46,951 nt of DNA from positions 108,958 to 155,908 of the forward strand of contig DNUZ01000011.1 in assembly GCA_003507655.1 (NCBI GenBank), written 5' to 3'. A model generated the notes under the pieces. That model made no database searches. It worked only from the letters and a program-made list of their open reading frames with translations, and was not told the DNA's origin. A program made the position numbers and the translations under genes. The stretch is from Lachnospiraceae bacterium. Its GTDB lineage: Bacteria > Bacillota > Clostridia > Lachnospirales > Lachnospiraceae. Shown here piece after piece: positions 9,988 through 17,678 of the stretch (position 1 is its first letter; every line of letters starts with the position of its first letter).

Positions 9988-12137
9988 TAACGGACACCTC
10001 CTTTCAGTTCTGCTTCAGAAAGCTGGGAGCTTGCAATCTCCTGATAGGTCTCGCATCCTGCTAACAGCTCCTCATGTGTTCCGATACCGGCAATTCTGCC
10101 TTCTTCTAATACAATGATCTTATCTGCATGTAAGATCGTACTGATCCTCTGTGCCACGATCAAAACGGTTGCATCTTTTACTCTTTCATTCAGCTTCTTT
10201 CTAAGTGCCACATCGGTCTTATAATCCAATGCGGAAAAACTGTCATCAAATAAGAAGATTTTCGGATTCTTTGCAATCGCTCTTGCAATGGACAGTCTCT
10301 GCTTCTGTCCACCGGAGACATTCGTTCCGCCCTGTGCGATCGGACTGTTGTATTTTTCTTCTTTTTCTTCAATAAAATCTACTGCCTGTGCAATGTCTGC
10401 CGCCTCTTTCATCATCTCATCACTGACCTGATCTCCTGCGAATTTCAGGTTAGATGCGATCGTTCCGGAAAAAAGCACTCCTTTTTGCGGCACATATCCG
10501 ATCAGACTTCTTAATTTCTCCTGTGACATTTCCCGGACATCAATTCCATCTATGGTAATGCTTCCGGAGGTCACATCATAAAAACGCGGGATCAGATTTA
10601 ATAACGTGGTCTTTCCACATCCGGTACTTCCGATAATGGCTGTTGTTTCCCCCGGTCTTGCCGTAAAGGAAACATCACTCAGTGCCTCTTCTTTTGCTCC
10701 ATCATAGGCAAACCCTACATCGTGAAACTCTAATACACCACTAAAGTCTTCTTCATCACCCTTTGTCTGCTCTGCATCATGGATGCTTGGTTCCGTATCT
10801 AATACTTCTTCTATACGGGTTGCTGCCACGCCTGCTCTTGGCAGCATAATGGATACCATCGTCAACATTAAAAATGCCATGACGATCTGCATCGTATAGG
10901 TAATAAATGCGATCATATCACCAACCTGAAGGTTTCCAAGGTCTACTCCTTTTGCCCCAAACCACACAATCGCTATCGTAATGGCATTCATGATCAGCAT
11001 CATCATCGGCATCATAAAGGTCATAACACGGTTCGTAAACAACTGTGTCTGCATCAGATCACGATTTGCTTTCTCAAACCGTTTTTCCTCAAATTTTTCA
11101 CGGCTGAATGCACGGATAACCGGAATACCGGTCAATATCTCTCTTGAAACCAGATTCATGCGGTCCACAAGGGTCTGCATCTGTTTGAACTTCGGCATTG
11201 CCACTACTACTAAGATTCCTACCAGAACAAAAATTGCAATTACCGCAACAACGATGATCCAGCCCATTCCGGTCTTTGTATTGACTACTTTTAAGATTCC
11301 TCCGATACCGATGATCGGTGCATACAGTACCATTCTTAGCAATATCGTAGAAACCATCTGTATCTGCTGGATATCATTCGTACTTCTTGTGATCAGGGAT
11401 GCCGTGGAAAACTGGTCCATCTCACGGTTAGAAAAACTTAATACTTTTCCAAAGATCCTGGTTCGTAAGTCCATACCGATCTTGGCTCCGGTCTTAGAGG
11501 AAAAATAGCCTGCACAGATTGCTGCCGCTACCATTAAAATGGACAGTCCTAACATCTTTGCCCCGGTTACCCACAGATAATGTGTCTGTATCTGATCGGT
11601 ATCATAATCCATGGCTTTGTATTCGTCCTGTACATATAGGATTGCCATCTGCGAAACAATGGAATCACTCATGGTATCGTATTTTTCCAATGCCTCTTCT
11701 TCCTGCTGCAGGATCATATCCTTGGTAATGGCTCCTGCCTTCACGCCCTGCAAAAACTGGTCAAAATCCATCTCTTTGCTGCTTTTCATGCCATTGACCA
11801 TTGCCATAGGCTTTGCTAAGATATCGTCGAGTTTTTCAATATCTTCTTTTTTATCGCTCTTTCTGACATATCGCTCAGTATTCTCATCGAGCTTATATGC
11901 ATCGCGGAGTGTTTTTTCATCCTTATCCTCTACAAAGAAGCAAAGTGTATCGAAACTCTCCTTTCGCATCTCCTCCATTGCTTCATGCTCAATTCCTCCC
12001 TGTTCGATTCCGACATCGACAATATCCGATGTGTAGGAAGGAAGAGACAGATCACAATATGCCTGAACAACTAAAAGCAGTATGATCATGACCACTGCTC
12101 CTTTGTGCTCTGCTAAGTATTTAAAGATCTGCTTCAT
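9987..12137 (-). CDS. heterodimeric ABC exporter, degenerate-site subunit
   Basis: 716-residue half-transporter. Between the first and second membrane helices (about residues 40-190) it carries a charged extracytoplasmic insertion of roughly 140 residues, as seen in BmrD-like proteins. The NBD has Walker A GSTGCGKT (503-510) and a canonical signature VSGGQ (607-611), but the catalytic Glu after Walker B is Asp632 (IFLFDDS) and the H-loop His is Gln663 (VAQRIST). These are the classic changes of the degenerate half of asymmetric exporters, and they complement the partner's VSQGQ signature. It overlaps the MarR gene upstream by 17 bases. Expression is likely controlled by that regulator. Confidence 0.92.
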   Translation of the reverse strand: MKQIFKYLAEHKGAVVMIILLLVVQAYCDLSLPSYTSDIVDVGIEQGGIEHEAMEEMRKESFDTLCFFVEDKDEKTLRDAYKLDENTERYVRKSDKKEDIEKLDDILAKPMAMVNGMKSSKEMDFDQFLQGVKAGAITKDMILQQEEEALEKYDTMSDSIVSQMAILYVQDEYKAMDYDTDQIQTHYLWVTGAKMLGLSILMVAAAICAGYFSSKTGAKIGMDLRTRIFGKVLSFSNREMDQFSTASLITRSTNDIQQIQMVSTILLRMVLYAPIIGIGGILKVVNTKTGMGWIIVVAVIAIFVLVGILVVVAMPKFKQMQTLVDRMNLVSREILTGIPVIRAFSREKFEEKRFEKANRDLMQTQLFTNRVMTFMMPMMMLIMNAITIAIVWFGAKGVDLGNLQVGDMIAFITYTMQIVMAFLMLTMVSIMLPRAGVAATRIEEVLDTEPSIHDAEQTKGDEEDFSGVLEFHDVGFAYDGAKEEALSDVSFTARPGETTAIIGSTGCGKTTLLNLIPRFYDVTSGSITIDGIDVREMSQEKLRSLIGYVPQKGVLFSGTIASNLKFAGDQVSDEMMKEAADIAQAVDFIEEKEEKYNSPIAQGGTNVSGGQKQRLSIARAIAKNPKIFLFDDSFSALDYKTDVALRKKLNERVKDATVLIVAQRISTILHADKIIVLEEGRIAGIGTHEELLAGCETYQEIASSQLSEAELKGGVR

Positions 12138-12612
12138 GTTTTTCCTCCTGCTTTTTTCTTTTTCTGTTCTGATTCTCTTCCTGCATGATCTCCGTGTATC
12201 GGTTCATTAAATGAATCAGCTCTTTGGTACGCTCCTCCCCCAGACGTTCTATAACTCCTGTGATAAATTCCTGCATCTGCCTGCGTACCTGCTGTTCTGC
12301 TTCTTTTCCGTCAGGCGTAATGCTCACCCGCGTATTCCGTCTGTCTTTTTCATCCACTCTTCGTTCTACATACCCCTTTTCTTCCATGCTTCTTAACATT
12401 TTTGAGACTGCCGGAGCCGTGATCCTCAGGCGCTTGGCAATATCGGATGCCAGCACACCCTGCTCACGGTTTCCGTTCTCTCTTTCAATGATCTCCAGCA
12501 TGACAAACTCACTTTTGCGAAGACCTGTAAAGCAAAGATCCCGGTGCATCTTCATAAATCTATGCTGTGCCGTGATCAATTGTTCCTGAAGGTCCGCTAT
12601 ATACTCTTCCAT
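12121..12612 (-). CDS. MarR-family transcriptional regulator
   Basis: 163 residues from ATG (MEEYIADLQEQL); an upstream in-frame GTG lies inside the ribosome binding site AGAGGTGAT, so the ATG is preferred. Winged-helix core: SDIAKRLRITAPAVSKMLRSMEE (recognition region) and GYVERRVDEKDRRNTRVSITPDG (wing). MarR proteins bind a palindrome as dimers and release on ligand binding. It is the first gene of a three-gene operon with the ABC exporter (overlapping ends), so it very likely represses its own operon through the palindrome at 12637-12653. The C-terminal tail (RKRKKQEEKHEADL) is highly charged. Confidence 0.93.
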   Translation of the reverse strand: MEEYIADLQEQLITAQHRFMKMHRDLCFTGLRKSEFVMLEIIERENGNREQGVLASDIAKRLRITAPAVSKMLRSMEEKGYVERRVDEKDRRNTRVSITPDGKEAEQQVRRQMQEFITGVIERLGEERTKELIHLMNRYTEIMQEENQNRKRKKQEEKHEADL

Positions 12613-12636
12613 GTGTATCACCTCTATTATTTAACC

Positions 12637-12653
12637 TAGTTATTAATTAACTA
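12637..12653. promoter_or_regulatory. palindromic operator upstream of marR-ABC operon
   Basis: Perfect inverted repeat TAGTTA-TTAAT-TAACTA, 25 bases upstream of the MarR start codon and just downstream of the predicted transcription start. Size and symmetry fit a MarR-family site; binding is inferred. Confidence 0.7.
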
Positions 12654-12664
12654 TGTGAAGTATT

Positions 12665-12692
12665 ATTTTAGCATGTTCTATCTCAATGTCAA
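12665..12692 (-). promoter_or_regulatory. promoter of marR-ABC operon
   Basis: Minus strand TTGACA (12687-12692), 16-base spacer, TAAAAT (12665-12670). Placed directly ahead of the palindromic operator. Confidence 0.8.
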
Positions 12693-12710
12693 GATTCGTT
12701 CACAGTTTCT

Positions 12711-13556
12711 TCACTCTTTTTTGCAATGCTCTTTTTGAAACACCTGCATCATTTCTCTTGTCAGGCTGATCTCCTCTATATCTAAGACGATCTCTTCTGC
12801 TGGCACCCACATTGCCTCCGCTAATTCGTCTTCCTGCCTGTAGATCGTAAGGTCTCCTTCTGCCTCTGCAAAAAAGCCAAACAGCAGACTCCCGGAAAAT
12901 CCCCATGGCTGGCTCTTATAATACCGCAGATTCTTTACCCGTATCCCGACTTCTTCCATGACTTCCCTTTGTACCGTCTGCTCTATCGTTTCACCAAATT
13001 CTGCAAAACCGGCAATTAATGCATATTTTTTATATTCCCTGCCTGCATATTTTGTCAGGATCAGTTCATCGCCGTGGCTGACTGCCACAATGACTGCCGG
13101 ATTGATCCTTGGAAACACTTCATTCCCGCATTCCGGACATTGCAGCTTTCTTTCGTTTTCATTTCTTAAGAGTTCCTTACCACATTTTCCGCAAAAATGG
13201 TTGTTTTCATACCAGGTATACAAATGATAGGCACTGACTCCCGCAAACCGCTCACGCTCAGGAAATGTTCGACGTAAACGGAACATCTTTTCATAGACAT
13301 ACCCCTCGATCTCTGTCTTTTGCGGCGAATACAACAGATAATAAGTCTCCTCTCCAATGGAAAAAAGGTAGATGAGCGTTTCCTCATCTGCCTTATTTTT
13401 TCTCCACTCACCGTATTTAGGATATGCGATCTGCATCTCTTCGTTGATCCTACAAAGCAGTTTTCCTGCGTCAAATATCATGATCCTGCTCTCGTCTTTC
13501 GGAGGCTTTGGATGATATTCATTTTTTAACTGCTCCACTCCGATATCCTGTATCAT
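12711..13556 (-). CDS. nudC: NADH pyrophosphatase / RNA NAD-decapping NudC
   Basis: Hydrolyses NAD(H) to NMN(H) and AMP, and in characterised members removes NAD caps from RNA. 281 residues: N-terminal domain, four-Cys zinc ribbon (C122/C125 in CGKCG, C140/C143 in CPECG), the Nudix box at 183-205 (GFAEFGETIEQTVQ then REVMEEVGI, full consensus) and the NudC hallmark SQPWGFSGSLL (215-225). It overlaps the aroK stop codon by ATGA, so it is translationally coupled to aroK even though their functions are unrelated. Confidence 0.93.
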   Translation of the reverse strand: MIQDIGVEQLKNEYHPKPPKDESRIMIFDAGKLLCRINEEMQIAYPKYGEWRKNKADEETLIYLFSIGEETYYLLYSPQKTEIEGYVYEKMFRLRRTFPERERFAGVSAYHLYTWYENNHFCGKCGKELLRNENERKLQCPECGNEVFPRINPAVIVAVSHGDELILTKYAGREYKKYALIAGFAEFGETIEQTVQREVMEEVGIRVKNLRYYKSQPWGFSGSLLFGFFAEAEGDLTIYRQEDELAEAMWVPAEEIVLDIEEISLTREMMQVFQKEHCKKE

Positions 13557-14095
13557 TCCTCTTCCTCTTTTCCTGCCATTGGTATCTGCAGCCGCTCTAT
13601 GATCTCGAATGCGACATCCTTTGGTGCTTTTTCATCCGTAACAATTTCGATATCTTTTGCTTTTTCATAATACGGCTGTCTTTCCTGCATCATCTGTCCA
13701 ATATAGTCAGGATTCATGTTTCCATTTAAAAGCGGACGATCTTTTCCGTCTTTTACGTTTTCATAAATGGTCTGCGGGGTCGCACTCAACAAAATCACGG
13801 TGCCGCTTTTTTTCATCAGCCTCCGGTTGTTTTCCCGTAAAATAATTCCACCGCCACAGGATACGATCCGCTGCCCCTTTTTTGCATAGTCCTCTAATAT
13901 ATGACTTTCTAAATTTCTAAAATAGTTTTCCCCATATTTTTCAAAAATTTCCGGAATCCCCATATTTTTTTTCCGGACAATGACCTTATCGGTATCGACT
14001 TCCTTCCATCCGGTCAGTTCCCTCAAATATTTTGAGACGGTTGTCTTTCCCACGCCCATAAAGCCGATCAAATAAATATTTCCCTGTTTTTTCAT
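13553..14095 (-). CDS. aroK: shikimate kinase
   Basis: Phosphorylates shikimate to shikimate-3-phosphate with ATP (fifth step of the chorismate pathway). 180 residues; Walker A GFMGVGKT (11-18), the substrate-binding DTDKVI motif (Asp near 34-36), and the glycine-rich VSCGGGIILRENN. RBS AGAGGAA upstream. It is 13 bases downstream of aroD and overlaps nudC at ATGA. aroK versus aroL naming is conventional. Confidence 0.94.
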   Translation of the reverse strand: MKKQGNIYLIGFMGVGKTTVSKYLRELTGWKEVDTDKVIVRKKNMGIPEIFEKYGENYFRNLESHILEDYAKKGQRIVSCGGGIILRENNRRLMKKSGTVILLSATPQTIYENVKDGKDRPLLNGNMNPDYIGQMMQERQPYYEKAKDIEIVTDEKAPKDVAFEIIERLQIPMAGKEEEE

Positions 14096-14108
14096 CTTTC
14101 TTCCTCTT

Positions 14109-14873
14109 CTAACTGATACTCTTATGTATTTTTTCTAATACGGTCTTTAGATCATCCATCTGCATCTGTCCCGGTGCGGACGCTTTCTCATGTGAACCGA
14201 AGGTCACACAGGAGCCAAACACCTCACCGCAAAGTCTGCTGATCACTCCGTCTTTTCCCATGGACATCGTGATCGCCGGTGTATCGTGATGCTCTTCCAC
14301 AAAACTCTCCGTGGCACTTAACAGATTTAAAACATCCAGCCGGTTTTGCGGCATCACTGCAAGTTTCACGATATCGGCACCGCCATGGTACATTTTTTCT
14401 AAGATCATCTGCAATACACCTCTCTCCGGTGTCTTTTCAAAATCATGATGGGAGCAGATGACCGTCACACCACAGTCCTTCATTCTTTGGATGGCTTTTT
14501 TCGGTTTTTCATATTCAAAATATTCAATATCTACAAAATCTGCAACTCCAGTCTTTGCAGCCGCTTCGTTCAGTTCTAAGACCTCTGCCGGTTTCATCTG
14601 TAGCTGCCCACCCTGCATCTTAGAACGGAAAGTCAGTAAGAACAGCGTATTTTCCACATAAGGGCGGATTTCTTCGAGAACACTCTTCACTGCCTTTTTA
14701 TCCGTTACCTCTGAAAACCAGTCCATCCTCCACTCGATCATATCTACCTTTTGTTCTGTTAATATGCGGATCTCTTCCACGATTTTTTCTTTTGTCTCCT
14801 CTGTTACCGGAACACAGATGAGCGGGGTGCCGGTTCCGAGGATCTTTCCTTTTTTTTCAATGATTCCTGCCAT
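14109..14873 (-). CDS. aroD: 3-dehydroquinate dehydratase, type I
   Basis: Dehydrates 3-dehydroquinate to 3-dehydroshikimate through a Schiff base. 254 residues. Catalytic pair His143 (ICSHHDFEKTP) and Lys170 (GADIVKLAVMP) fall at the same numbers as in the well-studied enteric enzymes; substrate-binding EWRMDWF and SMGKDGVISR are also present. First gene of aroD-aroK-nudC. Its leader contains a tandem 12-bp repeat (14926-14950) and it diverges from aroE across about 810 bases that hold two large palindromes. Confidence 0.96.
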   Translation of the reverse strand: MAGIIEKKGKILGTGTPLICVPVTEETKEKIVEEIRILTEQKVDMIEWRMDWFSEVTDKKAVKSVLEEIRPYVENTLFLLTFRSKMQGGQLQMKPAEVLELNEAAAKTGVADFVDIEYFEYEKPKKAIQRMKDCGVTVICSHHDFEKTPERGVLQMILEKMYHGGADIVKLAVMPQNRLDVLNLLSATESFVEEHHDTPAITMSMGKDGVISRLCGEVFGSCVTFGSHEKASAPGQMQMDDLKTVLEKIHKSIS

Positions 14874-14925
14874 GATGTTTCCTCTTCCTATTTTCCTATT
14901 GATTTTTAGTTATATTCAGTTATTC

Positions 14926-14950
14926 GTTATGGTTATATGTTATGGTTATA
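14926..14950. repeat. two tandem 12-bp repeats upstream of aroD
   Basis: GTTATGGTTATA occurs twice (14926-14937 and 14939-14950), one base apart, followed by a partial third copy (CGCTATGG). They lie about 55-75 bases upstream of the aroD start, where an operator or activator site would be placed. The binding protein is unknown. Confidence 0.65.
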
Positions 14951-14959
14951 CGCTATGGG

Positions 14960-15117
14960 GCAGCCGGCACAGATCAGATATTCCAGTTTTCCTTGTGCAG
15001 ACCATTCCGATGAACCTCTGAAACCGGAAATCGTGTGCGCTAATGAGCTTCACGATTTCTGAGTTTCATCTCCATTGCACAAAAAGAAACCTTCCATATC
15101 TGATCTGTGCCGGCTGC
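14960..15117. repeat. 158-base fold-back element (long hairpin 1)
   Basis: A perfect 22-bp inverted repeat (14960-14981 and 15096-15117; arm begins GCAGCCGGCACAG) encloses 114 bases. These keep pairing imperfectly: TTGTGCA (14993-14999) with TGCACAA (15076-15082), then a GATGAA/TTTCATC stretch and AAATCGTG/CACGATTT, ending in a small GCT-AATG-AGC loop. No T tract follows, so it is not a simple terminator, and no open frame fills it. It could be a palindromic dispersed element or a structured RNA. Confidence 0.75.
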
Positions 15118-15328
15118 ATCTACTTTGTTTCCCATTCCTGCTATTTTTATGTGATTTTATGTGACGTAACTATCCTACAGTGCTTCACATATTCATATCT
15201 CTGTATGTTGTATATAATATATATGTATATGAAGCATATAAATAATGCATAAATATTTATTGCGTGATCTGTTTTGCTAAGAGTTTATTCCTGCTGCCAC
15301 CGTGGATATTAGGTTTTTCGTTCGTCGT
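15118..15328. other. AT-rich spacer between the two fold-back elements
   Basis: No gene supported. It includes a very AT-rich stretch (about 15195-15262, with TATATAATATATATG-type sequence) that could supply promoter -10 elements but has no clear -35 partner. Confidence 0.5.
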
Positions 15329-15547
15329 TCATCTGACAGCAATCATGCTTGTAACTATGTCTGGGATTTAGAAGTTCCTGACATTCTGACTGCTATCAGA
15401 AATTTGAGGACACGGATGTCCGAAAAAGGGGCTGCTGAGCCAGGATGGCGAATCTGCCCCGGTTTCGTCCGTCCCCGGTATCCCTTATAGAATGTCTGGT
15501 ACTTCTTAATTCTGGACACTTGTACAAGCGTGATCGCTGTCAGATGA
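15329..15547. repeat. 219-base fold-back element (long hairpin 2)
   Basis: 59-base terminal inverted repeats (15329-15387 and 15489-15547) match at 47 of 59 positions; the outer 12 bases (TCATCTGACAGC) are identical. The 101-base centre folds too: a GGACA-CGGA-TGTCC hairpin (15408-15421), then CGAAA / GGGGC / GCC paired with GGC / GCCCC / TTTCG (15421-15467). The element ends about 70 bases before the aroE promoter. Mismatches spread over both arms suggest an old or RNA-level-selected structure. Short open frames across it look like by-products of the palindrome. Confidence 0.78.
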
Positions 15548-15618
15548 TCCCCAACAAAAAACAAACTCTCCCCTCACTTCTGCTCATTATATCCCACCCC
15601 ACCAAATCCCGCAAGTAA

Positions 15619-15647
15619 TTGACATCCTTTACAAATTATTTTAAGAT
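15619..15647 (+). promoter_or_regulatory. promoter of aroE-aroF
   Basis: TTGACA (15619-15624), 17-base spacer, TAAGAT (15642-15647). A small hairpin AGCGG-loop-CCGCT follows in the leader, then AAGGAGG before the aroE ATG. Confidence 0.82.
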
Positions 15648-15687
15648 AGGCATGAGCGGTATATCATTCCGCTAAGGAGGTATATTT

Positions 15688-16554
15688 ATGAGATACGCGA
15701 TTACCGGAACTACCCGTCTGACCTGTCTTTTGGGAAGTCCCGTAGCACATAGTATTTCACCACAGATGCATAATGAAGCATTTCGACTTCTCGGTCTTGA
15801 TTATGTCTATACGGCATTTGACATCAGTCCACAGAATCTACCGGATGCTGTTCATGCTTTAAAACTGCTGAATGTCCGCGGCTATAACCTGACCATGCCA
15901 CACAAGACTGCAATCCTTCCCTTTATGGACGAGCTGACCCCCGCTGCAAAGCTGGCGCAGGCAGTCAACACCGTAACCTATGAAAGCGGCAGACTAATCG
16001 GCCATACAACGGATGGAATCGGCTACATGCACTCGGTTAAGGACGCAGGTTATGATATTCTTGGAAAAAATATGACACTTTTAGGTGCCGGAGGTGCGGC
16101 TACTGCAATCTGCACACAGGCAGCCTTAGATGGTGTAAAAAACATCTATATGTTTAAGCGCAAAAATGCTTCCTGGAAAACAGCACAGGATTTTGCCGAT
16201 AAAGTCACCCGCACTACCGACTGTCAGGTATTTTTGTATGACATAGCAGATACATATCAGTTAAAACAGGCACTATCAGACAGTGCGATCTTAACAAACG
16301 CAACAAACGTCGGCATGGCACCTGATATTTCTAACAGTCCGGTCGACAGATCCCTGTTATATCCTGAGCTGGTCGTTTCCGATATTATTTATAACCCAAG
16401 AAAAACAAAGCTTCTTCAGGAGGCAGAATCTATCGGATGTCCAACCTGTAACGGGCTCTATATGCTGCTCTATCAGGGTGCAGCTTCCTTTCATTGCTGG
16501 ACAGGCGCCGATATGCCGGTAGAGATCATTAAAAAAAAATATTTTAATTCTTAG
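15688..16554 (+). CDS. aroE: shikimate dehydrogenase
   Basis: NADPH-dependent reduction of 3-dehydroshikimate to shikimate. 288 residues. Shikimate-binding GSPVAHSISPQMHN (16-29), catalytic Lys73 (GYNLTMPHKTAI) and Asp109 (HTTDGIGY), the Rossmann loop GAGGAATA (133-140) and NATNVGM near the NADP site. TAAGGAGG precedes the ATG. It runs opposite to aroD-aroK and is followed after 18 bases by the DAHP synthase gene, so the first and fourth pathway steps share one transcript. Confidence 0.96.
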   Translation: MRYAITGTTRLTCLLGSPVAHSISPQMHNEAFRLLGLDYVYTAFDISPQNLPDAVHALKLLNVRGYNLTMPHKTAILPFMDELTPAAKLAQAVNTVTYESGRLIGHTTDGIGYMHSVKDAGYDILGKNMTLLGAGGAATAICTQAALDGVKNIYMFKRKNASWKTAQDFADKVTRTTDCQVFLYDIADTYQLKQALSDSAILTNATNVGMAPDISNSPVDRSLLYPELVVSDIIYNPRKTKLLQEAESIGCPTCNGLYMLLYQGAASFHCWTGADMPVEIIKKKYFNS

Positions 16555-16572
16555 AATCAAAGGAGATACATT

Positions 16573-17607
16573 ATGAGTTTCACTTATTTAAGAGCACTTC
16601 CGACACCGGAAGAGATCAAACAACAGTATCCGCTTTCAGCAAAACTTGCTGCCATCAAAGCCGATCGTGATAACCAGATCAAAGATATTATCAGCGGAAA
16701 AGATGACCGACTTTTGTTGATCATCGGTCCCTGCTCCGCAGACCACGAAGACCCTGTCGTAGACTATGTCAGCCGTCTTGCACCGGTTCAGGAAAAAGTC
16801 CAAGACCGTATTTTAATCGTTCCGCGTATTTATACTAACAAGCCGCGTACTACCGGTGAGGGTTATAAAGGGATTGCATCCCAGCCGGACCCGGAAAAAG
16901 CACCGGATATGATAGAAGGTATTATTTCATCGAGAAAAATGTTCCTTCGTGCCATGGAAGAAAGCGGACTGAGTGCTGCTGACGAAATGCTCTACCCGGA
17001 AAACTGGGGTTATGTAGAGGACTTACTCTCCTATGTTGCCATCGGTGCCCGCTCCGTAGAGGATCAGCACCACCGTCTTACGGTCAGCGGTTTTGATGTT
17101 GCTTCCGGCATGAAAAACCCGACCAGTGGTGACCTTGCAGTTATGCTGAACTCCGTTTACGCTGCACAGCATCCACATCATTTTTCCTTTGCAGGCCACG
17201 AAGTAGAAACAACCGGAAATCCATGGGCACACGTCATTTTAAGAGGTGCAGTCAGCAAACATGGCAATTCCACACAGAATTACCACTACGAGGACATCAT
17301 GCGCCTGATCGAAAAATATGACAAAATGGATGTGGTCAATCCTGCCGCTATCATTGATACCAACCATTCCAATTCCGGAAAAAAATATAATGAACAGGTT
17401 CGTATCGCCAAAGAAGTTATGAACAACCGTCAGTATTCTTCTGACATTAAAAAAATGGTAAAAGGTCTGATGATCGAAAGCTATATAGAGGACGGATGCC
17501 AGAAAGTCAACGAGCATGTCTATGGAAAATCCATTACCGACCCATGCATCGGCTGGGCAACCACGGAACGTCTGATCTATGACCTTGCAGAAATGAACCA
17601 GATATAG
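16573..17607 (+). CDS. aroF: 3-deoxy-7-phosphoheptulonate (DAHP) synthase, class I
   Basis: Condenses PEP and erythrose-4-phosphate, the entry step of aromatic amino acid synthesis. 344 residues, of the metal-dependent AroF/G/H type: LLIIGPCSADHEDP, PRIYTNKPRTTGEGYKG (PEP/E4P site), GARSVEDQHHR and NHSNSGKKY are all present. No extra chorismate mutase domain. The letter (F, G or H) and the feedback inhibitor cannot be read from this alone. AAGGAGATACATT precedes the start; co-transcribed with aroE and ended by the terminator at 17631-17672. Confidence 0.94.
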   Translation: MSFTYLRALPTPEEIKQQYPLSAKLAAIKADRDNQIKDIISGKDDRLLLIIGPCSADHEDPVVDYVSRLAPVQEKVQDRILIVPRIYTNKPRTTGEGYKGIASQPDPEKAPDMIEGIISSRKMFLRAMEESGLSAADEMLYPENWGYVEDLLSYVAIGARSVEDQHHRLTVSGFDVASGMKNPTSGDLAVMLNSVYAAQHPHHFSFAGHEVETTGNPWAHVILRGAVSKHGNSTQNYHYEDIMRLIEKYDKMDVVNPAAIIDTNHSNSGKKYNEQVRIAKEVMNNRQYSSDIKKMVKGLMIESYIEDGCQKVNEHVYGKSITDPCIGWATTERLIYDLAEMNQI

Positions 17608-17630
17608 GACATCTATTATTCGAGCGGATC

Positions 17631-17672
17631 AAAAGAGGCGGGTTTCCCAACTATGAGAAACCCGCCTCTTTT
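17631..17672. terminator. bidirectional terminator between aroF and xerD
   Basis: AAAAGAGGCGGGTTTC / GAAACCCGCCTCTTTT, a perfect 16-bp inverted repeat with a 10-base loop, between the convergent aroF and xerD genes. Confidence 0.93.
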
Positions 17673-17678
17673 ACTATT

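Noticed and set aside
15302..15564. Short frames on both strands across the second fold-back element
   Set aside because: The frames follow from the palindrome, resemble no known protein and have no ribosome binding site.
15250..15687. T-box or other amino-acid riboswitch ahead of aroE
   Set aside because: No T-box core motif or specifier-type stem is seen, no terminator precedes aroE, and the aroE promoter lies downstream of the folded element.
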